Positions 12,101-27,100 of a stretch of DNA of 64,000 nt are shown here, in pieces; position 1 is the first letter of the stretch, and every line of letters starts with the position of its first letter. The stretch lies in NCBI GenBank assembly GCA_016987375.1, contig PJRA01000077.1, positions 1,125,550 to 1,189,549 on the forward strand. The letters are read 5' to 3'. Below the pieces are notes generated by a model. The model saw only the letters and a list, made by a program, of their open reading frames with translations. It had not been told where the DNA came from and did not search any database. The translations under genes and the position numbers were made by a program. The DNA is from Brachionus koreanus (lineage: Eukaryota > Rotifera > Eurotatoria > Ploima > Brachionidae).

Positions 12101-15100
12101 TCTTTGCAGCCCAGATAATTCCGTTGTAGTTTGATAGCTAAGCAGATCGCTTTCTGATATTGTGTATGAGTAGTCTGGAGAGAGAGCACAACCAATGGCT
12201 GATAAACAAGGAAGAGCTTTGCTGAATAATTCTGGATCATATGTCTTTAAACAAAAAATTAAAACTATTTATTTATAGTTTTTTTTTTAAATACTCTTCT
12301 GGCAAGTGAATCAAAAATTCTGGTAAACAAAGTCATCGTGAGTTTTTTTTCTTCTTCACTAGCTTGTCCGATCGGACTTGCGCCATAGTATCTACCACAT
12401 CGTTCATACCATAAAGTTAGCATTTTTAAAGGCACAATTGTGTATTCTTCTAAAGTAGGCAAGTCATCAATTAATTTTTTTAGTAAATTTTTCATCATTG
12501 GTGGCTTCATTTGGCTTTAATAAAATAATTATTAAATTCTAATTTTTAAAAATTTAATTTTACTTTGTAAATGAAATTAAAAAATCACACACAACATCCA
12601 GTTGCCCATTGGTAAGACTTTTACATTTTGATAATCTATAGACTGTGTTCAAAACTGTCTCCATTAGAGAAGATTTGTTTTCTGCAGCATCAAAGTAATG
12701 AGCGTATGAGGTTAATAGTGGAAGCACTGAACAGCATAGATAACGATTCAATGCCAAAGGCATATCTCCTTCCGCACAAGTACTCTAATAAAAAATAAAC
12801 TATTACTCTCTTGAATTTTGAATAATTTTATAGAAAACAACTTCTAATTGGGAAATTAAAGGACTAAAAAATAATTTATTACTATAAATAACCATCAATG
12901 AAATAATGTTAAAAAATTTCAAAAAAAAATTTGAAGAACAGATTTGTCAAACAATAATGAAACAGACTAATTGAAAAAATGTAAACTAGCTGTAAAGGAC
13001 ATATTATTTTTTCATTAAAAGAAACTCAAGAAAGAATAAGATTAGATCAGAAGAACTTTATCTACTTACAAAGAGCTAACTTGTATAATTTTTTTAAAAA
13101 TTTACGATTGAAAGTCATAAGAAATCATGATTAGCACTGGAAAGCCAGTCTTATTATTAATAAAAACTTCAAATTTATCCATTCAAACAAATATAATTTT
13201 TTTTCTGAAAATTTATTAAAATTTTTTTATTTTTTTTTAATTTTTTATAATTGAATAAATAAATAGTAATTCATTTTAGTTAAATTAGGAGACTAAAAAA
13301 CTAAATTAGTAATTATTGTTAATGAATAATGAGCCGATTTCAGTAACTGGATGAGCCCGAATAAATAAAAATTAAATTTTTATCAAAAAATATTTAATTT
13401 CAAATTTTGCAAAGGGGTTTAAAAAAGCTCTCGGGCTTTCTAAATTAAGTATTATATCTATAATAAAATATTTTGGCTGTATTTAAATTTTAGATTGTCA
13501 AAAGCCCCTTTTAATATCATTTTTGTTTCTAATATTTAAAAATTTAATTGACAACAGGATTACAAAAAATTTTGTCGTATTTTATTAAAAATTTAATCTA
13601 ATAATATTATTTATTTATTTGGAACATTAAATAAAAAAAATTCATTTTTCAGAACTTGAGATTTAGTTTTCAAAAAATTTTTGGCTTTAAATTTTCGTTA
13701 CACATGCTGTGCTTATCTTAGACATTTTTTTCGACAATTTCGTTTTAAATAGTAAATAGACAATTTGGCTTTTAAATTGACATCAATTGATGAAAGATCT
13801 GAGAAAATAAAAAAAAAACAAATAAATAAAATAATATTTTTTAAAAATCTTGCTTGATTAACTAAATAATTCTAATCTTAGTAGGAATTTTAATTTGAGA
13901 AAATTGAAATTTTTTTTGAGGTTGAATTTATGTGAAAAAAATTTTTTTCGAAATTAAAAAAAATAAAAACAAAAATTAAAAAAAAAATTAAAAATTGTTA
14001 TTATAAAAATTTAGGAGATTTTTTTACTTAATTTTTCATTCAAGTTTTAAAAATTAAAAAGAATATAAAAAAATATCTTACCGAATCCAAAATAGTTGCA
14101 CATCTTATGTCTGGCAAAAATCCAGTTTCAAGCAAGCGAAAAAAAGTAGTTTGATCTGGTATACCATATACTCTTTCCAAAAAGAGAACAATAGACATCT
14201 TATGGCTTGGCTGAATTCCGGGCAAATGTTCACTTAGACCAGGTATAGGCAGAATAAATCTTAGAGACAAAAATCCTTCCAAATCTTCCATAGAAACCAA
14301 ACTTCTTAAAATTGATCTGGCTCTAATCGAATCTGATTTTCCCATTTTAATTGTTTCCTCACTAGGAGCACATCTTCCCAAAAGTTCAACTAGTGAAGCA
14401 TAAAATGATAAAATAGCTTCACCAATATCAATATAGTCTTCATCTTCTTCCGATGGAATACGAGAAAAATCAAATTTATTATTATTCAAGAAATCAATGC
14501 TCATCTCAGATTCGGCATCAAGAGCAGCTGCCATTACAATCGGATTTTGAACATTTTGAGTTGCTGCTATTTGTAATGACATTCTAATGCCATCAATTGT
14601 AGCTTTAAGTAGACCACCACCTTCGCCTCTTAAAGCTGGACCAAGACACTCTGGTCTTCTAATTAAAAGTCTTACAATTAAGTTAGCGTTTTCTTCTACA
14701 CTGTCACCATTGACCCATACACAAAATTTCAAAAAGTCTAAAAATCTTTCACCCTCTACTGGGTCCCAGCCAATATCTGGATAGCCTTTGGCAAATAGCT
14801 CAGAGTTTGTTTGCAAACCACATCGTGACAAATAGGCAGCAATTTTTTCCAAATCTGATTCTCTAAGTGCCAATGAAAGGTCATTATTGTCCATTAATGA
14901 TGAACAAGCTACATCCAAAGGACAAGATCCACGTAGAGATGGACGAGCTAAAAGCATGGCACTGTTGTCTAATAAATAGCTTAAGTGTTCGAACATTGCT
15001 CGTTGATTGTGACGGCTAGTACGGCAAAAGTAAGACAAAAATTTGCAACATACCACCACTAATTCAGTATTTTCTTCTTTTGGTTGTTCTTCACCTTGCT

Positions 15101-18100
15101 GAGACATCATTAGCTGATTTGAGTTGGTTGTATTTGCTTGATTGTCTATATTGGACATCATGTCTCCAGCTACATCTTGTTGATGCTGCCGACGATTAAG
15201 CCAATTGATCATCACTTGCATCACAGTCTCGTGCACACACAATGCTCTCATTAGATCTGGATGCTGAAAAAATATTTTGTTATCCATAATTTCGTTTAGA
15301 CAACTTTTCATTATGTCTTCTTCGATTTGACTCATTTGAACCGAGAGAAGACCTCGCACTATGCTCAAAGATTGCAATAGATTGGTAACGTCTTTAATGC
15401 TCGTTTCTGCAATAACATATGTTTTTGGTAAGCATTCAGCAAGCTTAAATTTTTAAAAATTAATAAAATTAATTAAATTGTTTGCTAAGTTACTTCGGCT
15501 AATAAATTGTATTGACGGTAAATTAAAGCAAACATTTCGCGTATCAAATTTTCACTGTGAATAAATGAATTTTTGGCCCAATCAACCACATTTTCTGTGA
15601 TTAAAAGTGACAATGCATCTTTAGAAAAAAATTAATTTAAGTTTATTTTCTTTATTTTAGTTTGATTAAAATAAATTTTTTCATCAATTTTTATGATCAG
15701 ATTTTTAATTTTTTTGAAATTTAAGTAATTTTTAAATTTTATTTTTTTGCTTTCAAAATCTTAGATGTTAAAAAAAGTAAAAAAATTTTATTGAACATTT
15801 TTATAAGTAAAAGCTAATATCCAAAACTTATCAAACATTTTATAGATGCATTATTACGCATTATATATGTACCTGTCATAAAGACTCTCTATAATCGATC
15901 CTAAGAGGATCAAAAAATATGAACACATTTGAAAAGCTTTTTCCAGCTATTAAGATGGACCCTACTTGTAAAAAGGATGTATTCTTTAGAATTTATTTTA
16001 AGCTTTATGTTAGAAAAGACATTTATTTTTATGCTTCTCATTCAAAAATGACATTGTGAAATTCAAATACTAACAAAACAAAAATTCTTTCTATCTTGAT
16101 AAATTAAAATAGACTAATAAAAGAATATTTTTTTAAAATATTGCAGAAAAGAGCATCATACTTTTGTTGTACCTTTTTAATCTTAATAAATTTTTACTTT
16201 TTTTTTTAAAAATCAAATCAATAATCAATTTAAAGCATATTGATGCTTTATTTTTTGCATAAGAAAAAATATTTTATAGATAAAAATTTTTCAGTATTTT
16301 TTAAAATGAAAAAAAAAAGTTGTGAGCAATTATCAATATTATTGAGAACATAAATACAAAATGTCAATATTTATCTCTACCTGATCAATTACACTCAAAG
16401 ACCAGAAAGGGGTTTACTTCCTTTCTTTGTTTTTTATCAATAAATTTAATCATGTTTTATAGTTTTTTTTTCAATCATATATTAAATCAAAAATATAAAA
16501 ATAAATTATTTAATTTTTATTACAAAATAATTTTATTTTCATTGAAAAAAAGTGAAAAAACGAGTCAAATAAAATGGGTCGAAAAATCCTTCCGGACTTT
16601 GAGTGTCAACCCTATTTCTCAAACTTCTTTTTCAGACTTATTTTGTTTTAACAAAAGAAACCCTTAAATTTGCTCTAATTTCATAAAGCTTATTTGACGA
16701 GTCTTACTAAAAAAATTGTTTAAAATATTTATTAATATTTTTAATTTTAAAAAGTATGAAAATAACGTTATTTTTTGAATAAAAAAAAATCTACAGAAGA
16801 ACTACAGAAGCAAATCTGCAGACATAAGCTAAATGGTAGCTAATTGTCGGCGAGAAAAAATAAATTTTTAGTTTGAGTTAAATTTGCTGGTCGGTTCTAT
16901 TTGTTTGAGAAGTTATTGCTTGAAAAAGATTAATTAGTAAATAAATTTTCTATCAAAAATAATTGCTATTAAGAATTAAAATTACAAGTTAACCCTTTTT
17001 CAGCACACTAGAATTTTTTTAAAATTTTGAAAGATCATTTTTTGACTGCAAGTGCACTGAATTTAAAAATGTTTAACAGACTTTCCTTCATTTTTTTTAA
17101 ACACTTGACGAAAAAATGTTCACATTTTTTACAATTTTCTCTAAAGAATTAGAAAATATGTGAAAATCAAATTTTTATTATGTCAATTTTTTTTTGTCTG
17201 GAAATTTTTTTTTCACTGATCATTTAAAAAAAATGAATTTTAATTAAAAATTAACAAAAAGTAACTTACTGTGACTATTTTCATTTTTGGCCACTTCATC
17301 ACAAATAGCCATCAAATTTTCTTGATTTGGTTCAATTTGTTCTTGATTTTCAGTTATAGCCGAATACTCATTCGAAAAAAGGACTTTAAAAATTTTAGAA
17401 ACAAATCCAGATCCATCTGTTTGGTTTTCATTTGATTGCCCTTCATCTCTCTTTTTAATTTGACAAATTTGATTTAAACTCGAATGAAAATCAGTCAATT
17501 TGGTTTTAATATCCTCTGAAAGGTCAATATGATGGTTAGAAGACTTGAAATTAACCAAAGTTTGCATTTGATCTCGAGCTGGACATCTAAATTCTTTTGT
17601 TTTTTTAGCCATTACTGCCGATGGTAGCGAAGATTCTTTCAATTCATTATATCTTTTTTTCTGATCAGACTGAATTTCATTTACATAGCTTGAGCTAAAA
17701 TTGACCACAGCCTCAACTCGGAATCTAAGAACATAGTCACACAAACTGTGCAGGAGCATGCAAATCTCATATTTTATTTCATCGTCCAAATTTGCGCTTA
17801 GCAAGCCTGCTGAAATGGATACAAATTCTGAGCTAAACTTGGTAGGATCCAAATATGCCATTAACAAATGCAAATCTTGCTCGCTGAACGCATCCATCAA
17901 CACTAGTTGGTTTAGTAGCTTAATTAGAGGCACAAACAAAGAAGAATTGGACCCGCCTGTTGGATCTCGGACATGCGATATGCAAAGTTTGACCGAGTCC
18001 GGGTAAGAACTCAAAACAAATTGTTTAAGAGCCTCTATATTAAAGCTTGGTGGGATAAGATATAATTTTTGAGTTTCATTTTTAATCTGAGATTCGGAGA

Positions 18101-21100
18101 TTATAGATGGTCTTACTGATACAAAGTCATCGCGTCTTGGAAATTTTCCGTCTTTCATCAATTCCTTGTGATCTTCCAGTCTGTTATTGAACAGCTTAGA
18201 ATTAAGTGGTATTACAAACTCATATTTGGTCATTTGGCGTGAGAGTGCAAACGATTCAAGATGCATCTTAATCATCAAATCATAAAATCTTCGCCTAATG
18301 TGACCGTTTAAATAGGGATTCTGGATGCAATACATTAATTGTTTCTCATCTATTTGATTACATAGTTGATGAGCAACGTAGTTGTTGCTTTGAGCACATA
18401 CGGCTTCATATAACATCAGCAGATTGTGAAAAAATCTTCAAGGAAAATTTAATTTTTTTTCAAATTTTTTTGTTTCTAAATGTTACTCTTTATATTTTTC
18501 GTTTTCATTTAGCTCAAGTACACTGATCCATCGATCTCTTTCGGGAATATAAATTGCTTGATTGTACACTTATAAAAAATCATTTAATAAAAATTATTTA
18601 GCAAATTAAATTTGAAACTTTTTGATAATTTCTAAATGGACCGTATTTATACTAAAAAATATAATTTCGAGTGTAAATTTATATTTTAAATTTGAAGATA
18701 AAATTTTATCTATAAATTTCAAAAAAAAAAAAAGAAAACTATTAAAACTCATTTAAGTTATTAAACAAATGTAATTCTTTAGTATACAATCAAAAATCAT
18801 GGATGGATGCTTCGATTTTCAAAGAATGGTTATTAAAATGGAACAATCAACTGAAAGCCAACAATCGAAAAGTCTTGTTGTTTTTAGACAATTTTAGTGG
18901 TCATAAGTTTAATGAGTTGTGTGAGTTCATCAGTTCAGTTAACAATACAGCACAAAATGGTGACAGTGATTCTGATGTCGAAGAAATCGAAAAACCTAAA
19001 AAACCTGTTATAAGCTCAAAAGAAGCTATCGATAAAATTAATGATTTAAAAGATTTTTTTTTGAATAAAAACCAAGATTTCTCAAAAATAGTTGATTTTT
19101 TGTTTTATATTGAAAATGTTGTGATTGAAAAATGTAATACCAAACAAACATCTATTAAAGATTTTGTAAAAAGACAATAATTTTGTATTTTTTTTCCTTT
19201 TTTATTTATTTTTTTACCAATAAACATTTTGAAAAAGGTAGATGTTGAATCCTGAACAGTTTATGTCCATAGAAACAAAACTCCACATTTCATTATTTAT
19301 TCCTCAAAAACAAGATCCTTTTACTAGACAAGAGTACATTCGAAAACCTCTCGACAAATGAAAATGATAAATTTGTTAATTCTATTATTTTTATATTTTT
19401 TAATGATTGTAAATTTCATTCTATTCTCTTAGGTCGAAATTATAGATTAAATTATTTAGAAAATTTCCCAAATTCAATTTATTATTTGCGTAAATTTTGA
19501 TAATTGGGTAAAAAGTAAAATTTTCTACAACTCATTTACAAAATTATGTTTGGACTAGATTCTAATTTTTAATAAAATTACCTGTTTCTTCACATAGGAG
19601 ACTCCATCCTAATACATTGTTCATTTTAAGACTGTGTACTTTTAGATTGGAATTCGGAACACGCGACCATCTAATCGGTTTTAGATACTGAATGCGCAGT
19701 CTAGGCGGCAGTCTTGGCTCAATGTGCTTACCAAGACTTGGAAATAAGGCAGCTGAAAGAGGAAGAGAATTTCTAGCTCTACCGAGCTCTATTTGGAGTG
19801 TTTCCTTGGTGGTAGGTTCAACAAAAACTGCTGGATAGAGTTTAGTTCCAGGCTCAACTTGAAATTTGTGAACTGTTTCTTTTCCATTTACAGTAAAAGT
19901 CAAAAAACCTGTCGACAAGTCAATCAAACATCCAAGTAGAATACTATTAGCAACTTTTTTTGAAGATTGTGCATCAGGCTGCACAGAGTTATGAATTAGT
20001 TCAGCAGCCGAAACGACATAGCATTCTTTGCGAATAAGACTAGAAACTATTGAACCATCATTGGACGTGTTTATCAAAGTACATTTAGATACCAAACTAT
20101 GATCGTAATTATTGCCCATTTTCTCATTTAGCAAATGAAATCTAGAACCAGTCCATCCTACAAAAACCTTGGTGGCATCTTGACCGGGAAAAACACGAAC
20201 TCCATAATAATACTCGTCAACATAGTTAATTATAGCTTGAAGTTCCGCTTCGTCTGTATCTGCTAAATGTTGATCAAGTTCGGCTTCGAGCATTTCGTCC
20301 AATTGGGATTGTGGCTTTCCCAAATAAGCGTCTTTTTGAAGTGTACTCGTCTTAGGAAGAGGACTAGTCACATGATTAACCAATGATGATTTTATTCCGA
20401 ATTCAGTAGAACGAGATATTTTATTTTTGGAAGCAGAATTTTTGGGATTTTTTGCTAATGATTTGATATTCTGGTTGCTTGATGTATTTGGTGAGGCCTC
20501 TCGGGAAAGTCTGTTCATAAATTTGAATGGTGACTTTGATCTATTCTGTTTTTGAGCTATCTTATTGAATAGAGAAGATAGAGGCTTTGAAGGACCCGAA
20601 TGTCCCTGTCCCAAATTTCTTTCCAATGTACTCGATACCGACTTGTCATTTTTGAAGTCTAATTCTGGCTGGTCAAAGTTAAAAAGCTGCTGATCTAGAA
20701 ACAAATTAAAATTATTAAAAAAAAGCTTTCAATTAGTTTAATTTTTAGCGAAAATGGAACAAACACTTAGAAAAAGTTAACTAGAATAGCTTATTGCTTC
20801 GCTTACGGAAAAGAACATTTGAAAAACTTTTTAAATAGAAATCTTCAATTAATTGGCTGCTAAATGATACAATTTAAGATTGATTCGAGTTAATTTTGGC
20901 AAAAAAATTGAAAAAAAGAATTAAAAATTTAATCAAATGCTAGAAAATAAAAAAATTTGATATTTTTTTTCAAAAAAAATTGTAATTTTTCATTAAAAAT
21001 AGTAAATATTTTAATAAAATTTAAGGATCAAACAGATTTTTTAATATATGCATTAATTTGGTTATTTGATAAATTCTTTTGAGGTAAAATAAGTCTTTTT

Positions 21101-24100
21101 ACTATTATAATACTGTAAATTAACTTACAAAGCTGCATTTATACTTAAATTAAGAATTTTTTTTAATTTTTAATGTTTATATTAGATTAAATAGGGACAA
21201 TAAATCAAGTTTTTAGGATCATTTAGATTTATAGACTCTTTTTAATTAAACCAGCTATTTGTTAATAACCTTTACCCCAAATTATCTATGGCAAAGATCG
21301 TGAACAGTATTTTAATAAAATCCTTAATTTATTTCCTTAACACTAGAAATTCGACTGATTATTTATAATAATTTCAAATTTAGCTATGTAGACAATAAAT
21401 TATAAACAACTAGATTATTTGAAATTTGAAATTTTTGAATTGATTTAGGAACTATATAAATTGAAATAACATGTTATTTTTTTAATTTTCAAGAACAGAT
21501 TCTTTCAAAAATAAATGATTATGACCATTGTAATTGAAAGAAGAAACAGAGGAGCGATACTTTGCTTCGGCGTTTCTAATTAAAAAATTAATTAAATCAA
21601 AAGATTATAATATCATTCTATTTTACATTTTACTAAAATTAGTTTAATTTTTGGATCGCAAATATAATACAATTAAGACAAAATAGCAAGCTTGACTTAT
21701 ATGACTTATCCACAACATTTGGCTATGTTTTGCTACACATGAATATTTGTCTACGCATCATATTTTTTGTCATATACTGTCCTTCATATGTTATTTTTTA
21801 TTCATTTTTTTTAATTACCAAATCACCCATGAGGTGTTTTCAGAAATATACATTTATATGTATATTATTATTAAATTTTATTACGAATAATCCAACCAAG
21901 TTAATTTTGATTGTACTTTTCTAAGTTCAGGTTAAAAAACTCAACTAAAAAAATGATATATTCAATGTGTAGAAATGAATGTAGAATAAGATAATAGGGA
22001 AATAAGTGCGAGATTTTTACCGTCTAATTAGTTATTAATTATCGAAATTCTACATATTTTTTTCTAAAATTTGTTCATTCTTTTGAAAAAAGAAACTCAT
22101 AAAATTGGCGCAGGATAACTATTCCTTTCATTTTTAATAAGTGTGGGAGAATTATTCATTTCATACTTAGATTTTTAGCTTAAGATAAATTAAATTTTTT
22201 AATTAAGTAATTTTTTTTGTCACTTTTTTTTTTGAAAATGTCAGTGAACTCAAAAAATAAATATTCATTACTTGAAACATGGTTAGAAAATGTTAAAATA
22301 ATTTATTTAAATGCTTAAAATGAAAACAAGCAGCAATATAATTTTAGAGTCGACTCGAGCCGACTTAAAAAAAATTCTAGTCAACTCCCAACACTAGTTG
22401 CTAGCGATCTATCAATAATAAGGAAAAATGTCTAATTTTCTAATATCATAAAAAATAGATAATCATTTGAGCTTTTTGAATTTGGATATTTTTTTTTACA
22501 GTCAATCCTCCGTATAACGAGCAACTTGACTAGAACCGAGCTATAGAAAAAGATATAAAAATTAATTCCATATAACGAAAACTTGATATAACGAGTTTAT
22601 AATGAAATACCNNNNNNNNNNNNNNNNNNNNNNNNNNNNNNNNNNNNNNNNNNNNNNNNNNNNNNNNNNNNNNNNNNNNNNNNNNNNNNNNNNNNNNNNN
22701 NNNNNNNNNNNNNNNNNNNNNNNNNNNNNNNNNNNNNNNNNNNNNNNNNNNNNNNNNNNNNNNNNNNNNNNNNNNNNNNNNNNNNNNNNNNNNNNNNNNN
22801 NNNNNNNNNNNNNNNNNNNNNNNNNNNNNNNNNNNNNNNNNNNNNNNNNNNNNNNNNNNNNNNNNNNNNNNNNNNNNNNNNNNNNNNNNNNNNNNNNNNN
22901 NNNNNNNNNNNNNNNNNNNNNNNNNNNNNNNNNNNNNNNNNNNNNNNNNNNNNNNNNNNNNNNNNNNNNNNNNNNNNNNNNNNNNNNNNNNNNNNNNNNN
23001 NNNNNNNNNNNNNNNNNNNNNNNNNNNNNNNNNNNNNNNNNNNNNNNNNNNNNNNNNNNNNNNNNNNNNNNNNNNNNNNNNNNNNNNNNNNNNNNNNNNN
23101 NNNNNNNNNNNNNNNNNNNNNNNNNNNNNNNNNNNNNNNNNNNNNNNNNNNNNNNNNNNNNNNNNNNNNNNNNNNNNNNNNNNNNNNNNNNNNNNNNNNN
23201 NNNNNNNNNNNNNNNAGTAAAATTAAAAAAAAAAACGTTACTAAAATATATTGATCTTTTATGAACTTAAATAAAAAACTAAATTTTAAATGAAATTGCA
23301 TTGGAAAAAAGGAAGATTAAAATTAAAGCATTAAAAATAATTTGCATGAATTTGTTTTAAAGTAGAATTTAAAATTTTTATTACTTTCTGTATCATCTTC
23401 TGTTTGACTCTTGAACATATGTAAAGCTTGAATACGTTTTTCTCTAACTTTAGAACGGGAAATTAGCTCATCACGAAAAACAATTGGTATGCTAAGTCTT
23501 AGAAATTCCATTTTTGTCTTTTCTGTGCCGAATAGTTTGCTCACAATTTTGATATAAGGCAGAGACTCGCTACCAATATTGCGAGATATTTCCAGAGAAT
23601 CATGAGTGTCATCTATATATTCAAAAACAGGCAATTCATTTGTATACCAAAGAGTCACATTTTTGGTCATATTCACAGCAAATGGTTCATAGCCTTCTTG
23701 AAGACCACAGTTAGTGAAAAATTTTAGAGAATTTACATCTTGGCCAAAGTTGGGCCGAATTTTTTGTCCACTAGTTAAACTAAATGCTGGTACATATCCT
23801 TCACCGATGTTAATATTCTCAAAAGCTGACTCTGAGCCTACTGAATCCATTAGTACTTCACCATTCAAAGAAAAACTAATTGTTTTATCCTGAAGATCTA
23901 TCATTACACCGATTACATCACCAGGGTGACATTTTTTGCCAAAAGGATCACTTGTTTGATGCCATTTTACTGCATTTAGACAATCGAATGAATAAGAATT
24001 CCAATCTAAACTTATGTCTGTAATTGGAGCGCAATTGACCTCTGACCAACCAATTTTTATGCTCCCTGAAGTCAAAATCTCAACTTCATAGTACCACTTT

Positions 24101-27100
24101 CCATTTTTAATTGCATATGTTTTTTCAGCTCGATAGGTACGAGTCATAAATCGTTGATTTGAAACATCAATCGAGTCTATTTTATTTAAAATTTAAAAAA
24201 TTTCTAACTTTAGACAAAACACAGAACATGCAAGATTCGAATAAACAAAGTTAGCACACAACACTGATAGAGAGAAATACCATTTTTTTTCTTACGATTC
24301 GATTCCTCGAAATCAAGATTTGGTGATTCTATTATGTAACCATAAGCCAGAAGTGTTTTTACTGTGTCCAAAGCTGTTTCCCTAAAAAAAAATTTATTTT
24401 TAATTCTAAGCTGTTAATTTTATAAGAAATTAAAAGTTTACCTATTTGCCTTTTTGATTGAAGGGTCAACTTTATCGTATGGCAGTAAATAAGGATGTCT
24501 TTTTTGAGCTGGATTCTTAACCAAAAATCTTATGATTTACTTTTTTAAATAAAGACTAGGCAAACCTCTAAAACACCATATGTCCAGCCATTTTTAATTC
24601 TCTCTTTAGCCCATACATTATGAGTGTTTTTAGCTAGTTTTTCAACAAGTTCGTCTAATTTAGAACCCAAAACAACACTGTTGAGGTCCAATGGCTGTGG
24701 TTTGTAGCCATTTATTTGTAAATAAGCGTTCGGTAGCTTAATTAGCTTTAATCTTTTTTGATCCTGCTTGTTATCCATCAAAATTTGATACCCCATTGCA
24801 AACATTGTTCTTAAAAGAATTCATTTAATAAATTTTATTCTAGGATTTTGGGTGCATGATTTTAAAAATTAAGAAAATTGCTTATTTTTATCAATATTTT
24901 AATAATAAGTATGTTTAATAGAATAATTAGAAAAAAATGATTTTTTAATTTTAAAAGAGGAAAATTTTCAAATATTTAGGATCAATCGATCAAATTTTAT
25001 TAAATTTCTATTTGGAACAAAAAATAACAGAATCAAAATTGCAAAATTTTCTCTTGAAGTTTTTATTTTATAATATTTTTTAGAATTAAATAAACAAAGA
25101 GTTAAACATATGATGCTGAATATGATTTAATGTTTTAGAATTACAAAGATTATAAAATTAAAAAAATAAAAATATATTTTCTTTATTTTTTAAAATTATG
25201 ATCCTGATCAGAGAAACTTATTTTTAAAAGAGTTAACATTCACTAAATGAGTCCAAGCGAAAAACTCGCTTTTGAGCAAAATAAATCTAGTGTTGGCTAT
25301 GAAGATCCTGGATTTCATGGTTTCATGAAAATTGGTACAAAATAAATAAGAACAGAAACAAATGCTAAAAATTATTAAGGCTTTTTTTCCTAAATATTTT
25401 TATTAGTCTTTTAAATGCAACAAAGTTTGAATATTCTTTATTCTAAGCCTAGTTCCAAGTTTAATAAATAATTTAATAATATTTTTTTATAGATAGAATA
25501 ATTGCCAATGTGGTAAATACTTTAAATAAATAGTAACACTTATTCTAAACAACTGGTATAACTTTTCAAAAATTTATTTAAGTGAAAAAAATACCTCAAA
25601 TTTTCAGTAGCCAAATTGGTATCATATTGTTTTTCGTCAGTAGGCAGCATTTCAAATTGACAAAGACAGTTGTGAAATTTTTTTAAATCATTTCTAACTT
25701 CAGCATATCTCCATCCCTGCTCAATTTTATTCATTGCCCAAATTTCATGCAAATTTTCGGCCAATCGATCGCGCACTCCGTCAATAAAGTTTGGCATTTG
25801 AATATTGGTTGTATCGATCGGATCTGGTGTAAATGCAACTTGTTCTAGTGGCTGTGCAGGTCCGTGAATAACATATTTGTTCATATCACCGAATGAAAAG
25901 CACTGTTCTAGTCTAATCTTTTGTTTTTGAAGTATGGCTTGATAAATGGGCGCACAGCCTTCTGGTGGTCCATATTTAAATCGGCCGTGTTCGTCGCCAA
26001 ATAAAAATCGACAGCTTATTTTAGGCGAGACACTAATCACTGGGTAAAACATGCCCGACAGATTGAACTCCCTGAAAAATCCCTTCATTGGTACTCCATT
26101 TAAAGAAAACCAAATTTCCGGTATACTCAAGTCTAAAAGAGATCCGATGACATCACCTTTTTTGAATCCGTTAAATTCTTCAGTATTTATAACTTTGTTT
26201 CGACCGGAGTACCACAAACTTTGACCGTCAAAGCCATATGAATAGCAGTCGTCGCCTATGCCAACACATGAAAAACCGTCTGCGCTATCCGGTGTCGGAT
26301 GAAATTCAGTGGATGCCCAGCCAATGCGACAATGCGGTTGGTTGCCTGATAGGGCTTCAACAAAATCAATTTCTATTTCAAAATACCATTTTTTGTACAT
26401 AGACTCGCCTTGGTTAGCACCTACCATTATATTTGGACGAAGGCTATTTTAGAAAAAATGTCTATTAATTAAAATTAATTTCAACAAAAAAAAAATCTGG
26501 CAGACTTACCAAGATATTTGTTCAATTAGACGAGATTGCATTAAAAGATCTCGTCTTTGTAGTAAATTTTCACATATTAAATTTTGATTTAGACGGACAG
26601 CAATTCCATTATTTGCACACAATGAAGATAAAACAGCTAATACCTTAAAATATTTAAATTAGATAATTTTTTTTATCAATTATTTATTAAGTTAGGCAAC
26701 TATAATTAAAAAAATAAGGTTAATTTTTAATTAATGATTACAGATTTGTGTTTTGAATCACTTAATTTTTACATTAAAATTAGAAATTTTTTATACCTGA
26801 AAATTAAAGTAAAATAATTTTAAAAAATAAAAAAATTAATCAACAATTTATCAATCTCATTAGAGCAAAAAATAGCAGCTTTGTTCACGTATTCATACAT
26901 ATATTTTGTGAGCAAATTTTTACAATACGGTTCTAGTATTTTTTGTTCAGCAGTGTTCATTTAAGAAAAAATTAAATAATGAAAAAAGTAAATACTGTTC
27001 TAATTTTTTTCTATTCAGTTGAAACTAAAAATAAGCTACTAGGAACATTTAAAGTTATCAATTCAAAGCAAATGTCCAAGATTTATCTATCAGAAAACAA

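Noticed and set aside
16452..16667. Plus-strand ORF of 71 codons in RyR intron 18
   Set aside because: Low-complexity Lys/Phe/Asn composition, as expected by chance in AT-rich DNA.
22597..23301. Long open frames on both strands
   Set aside because: They consist almost entirely of N from the assembly gap.
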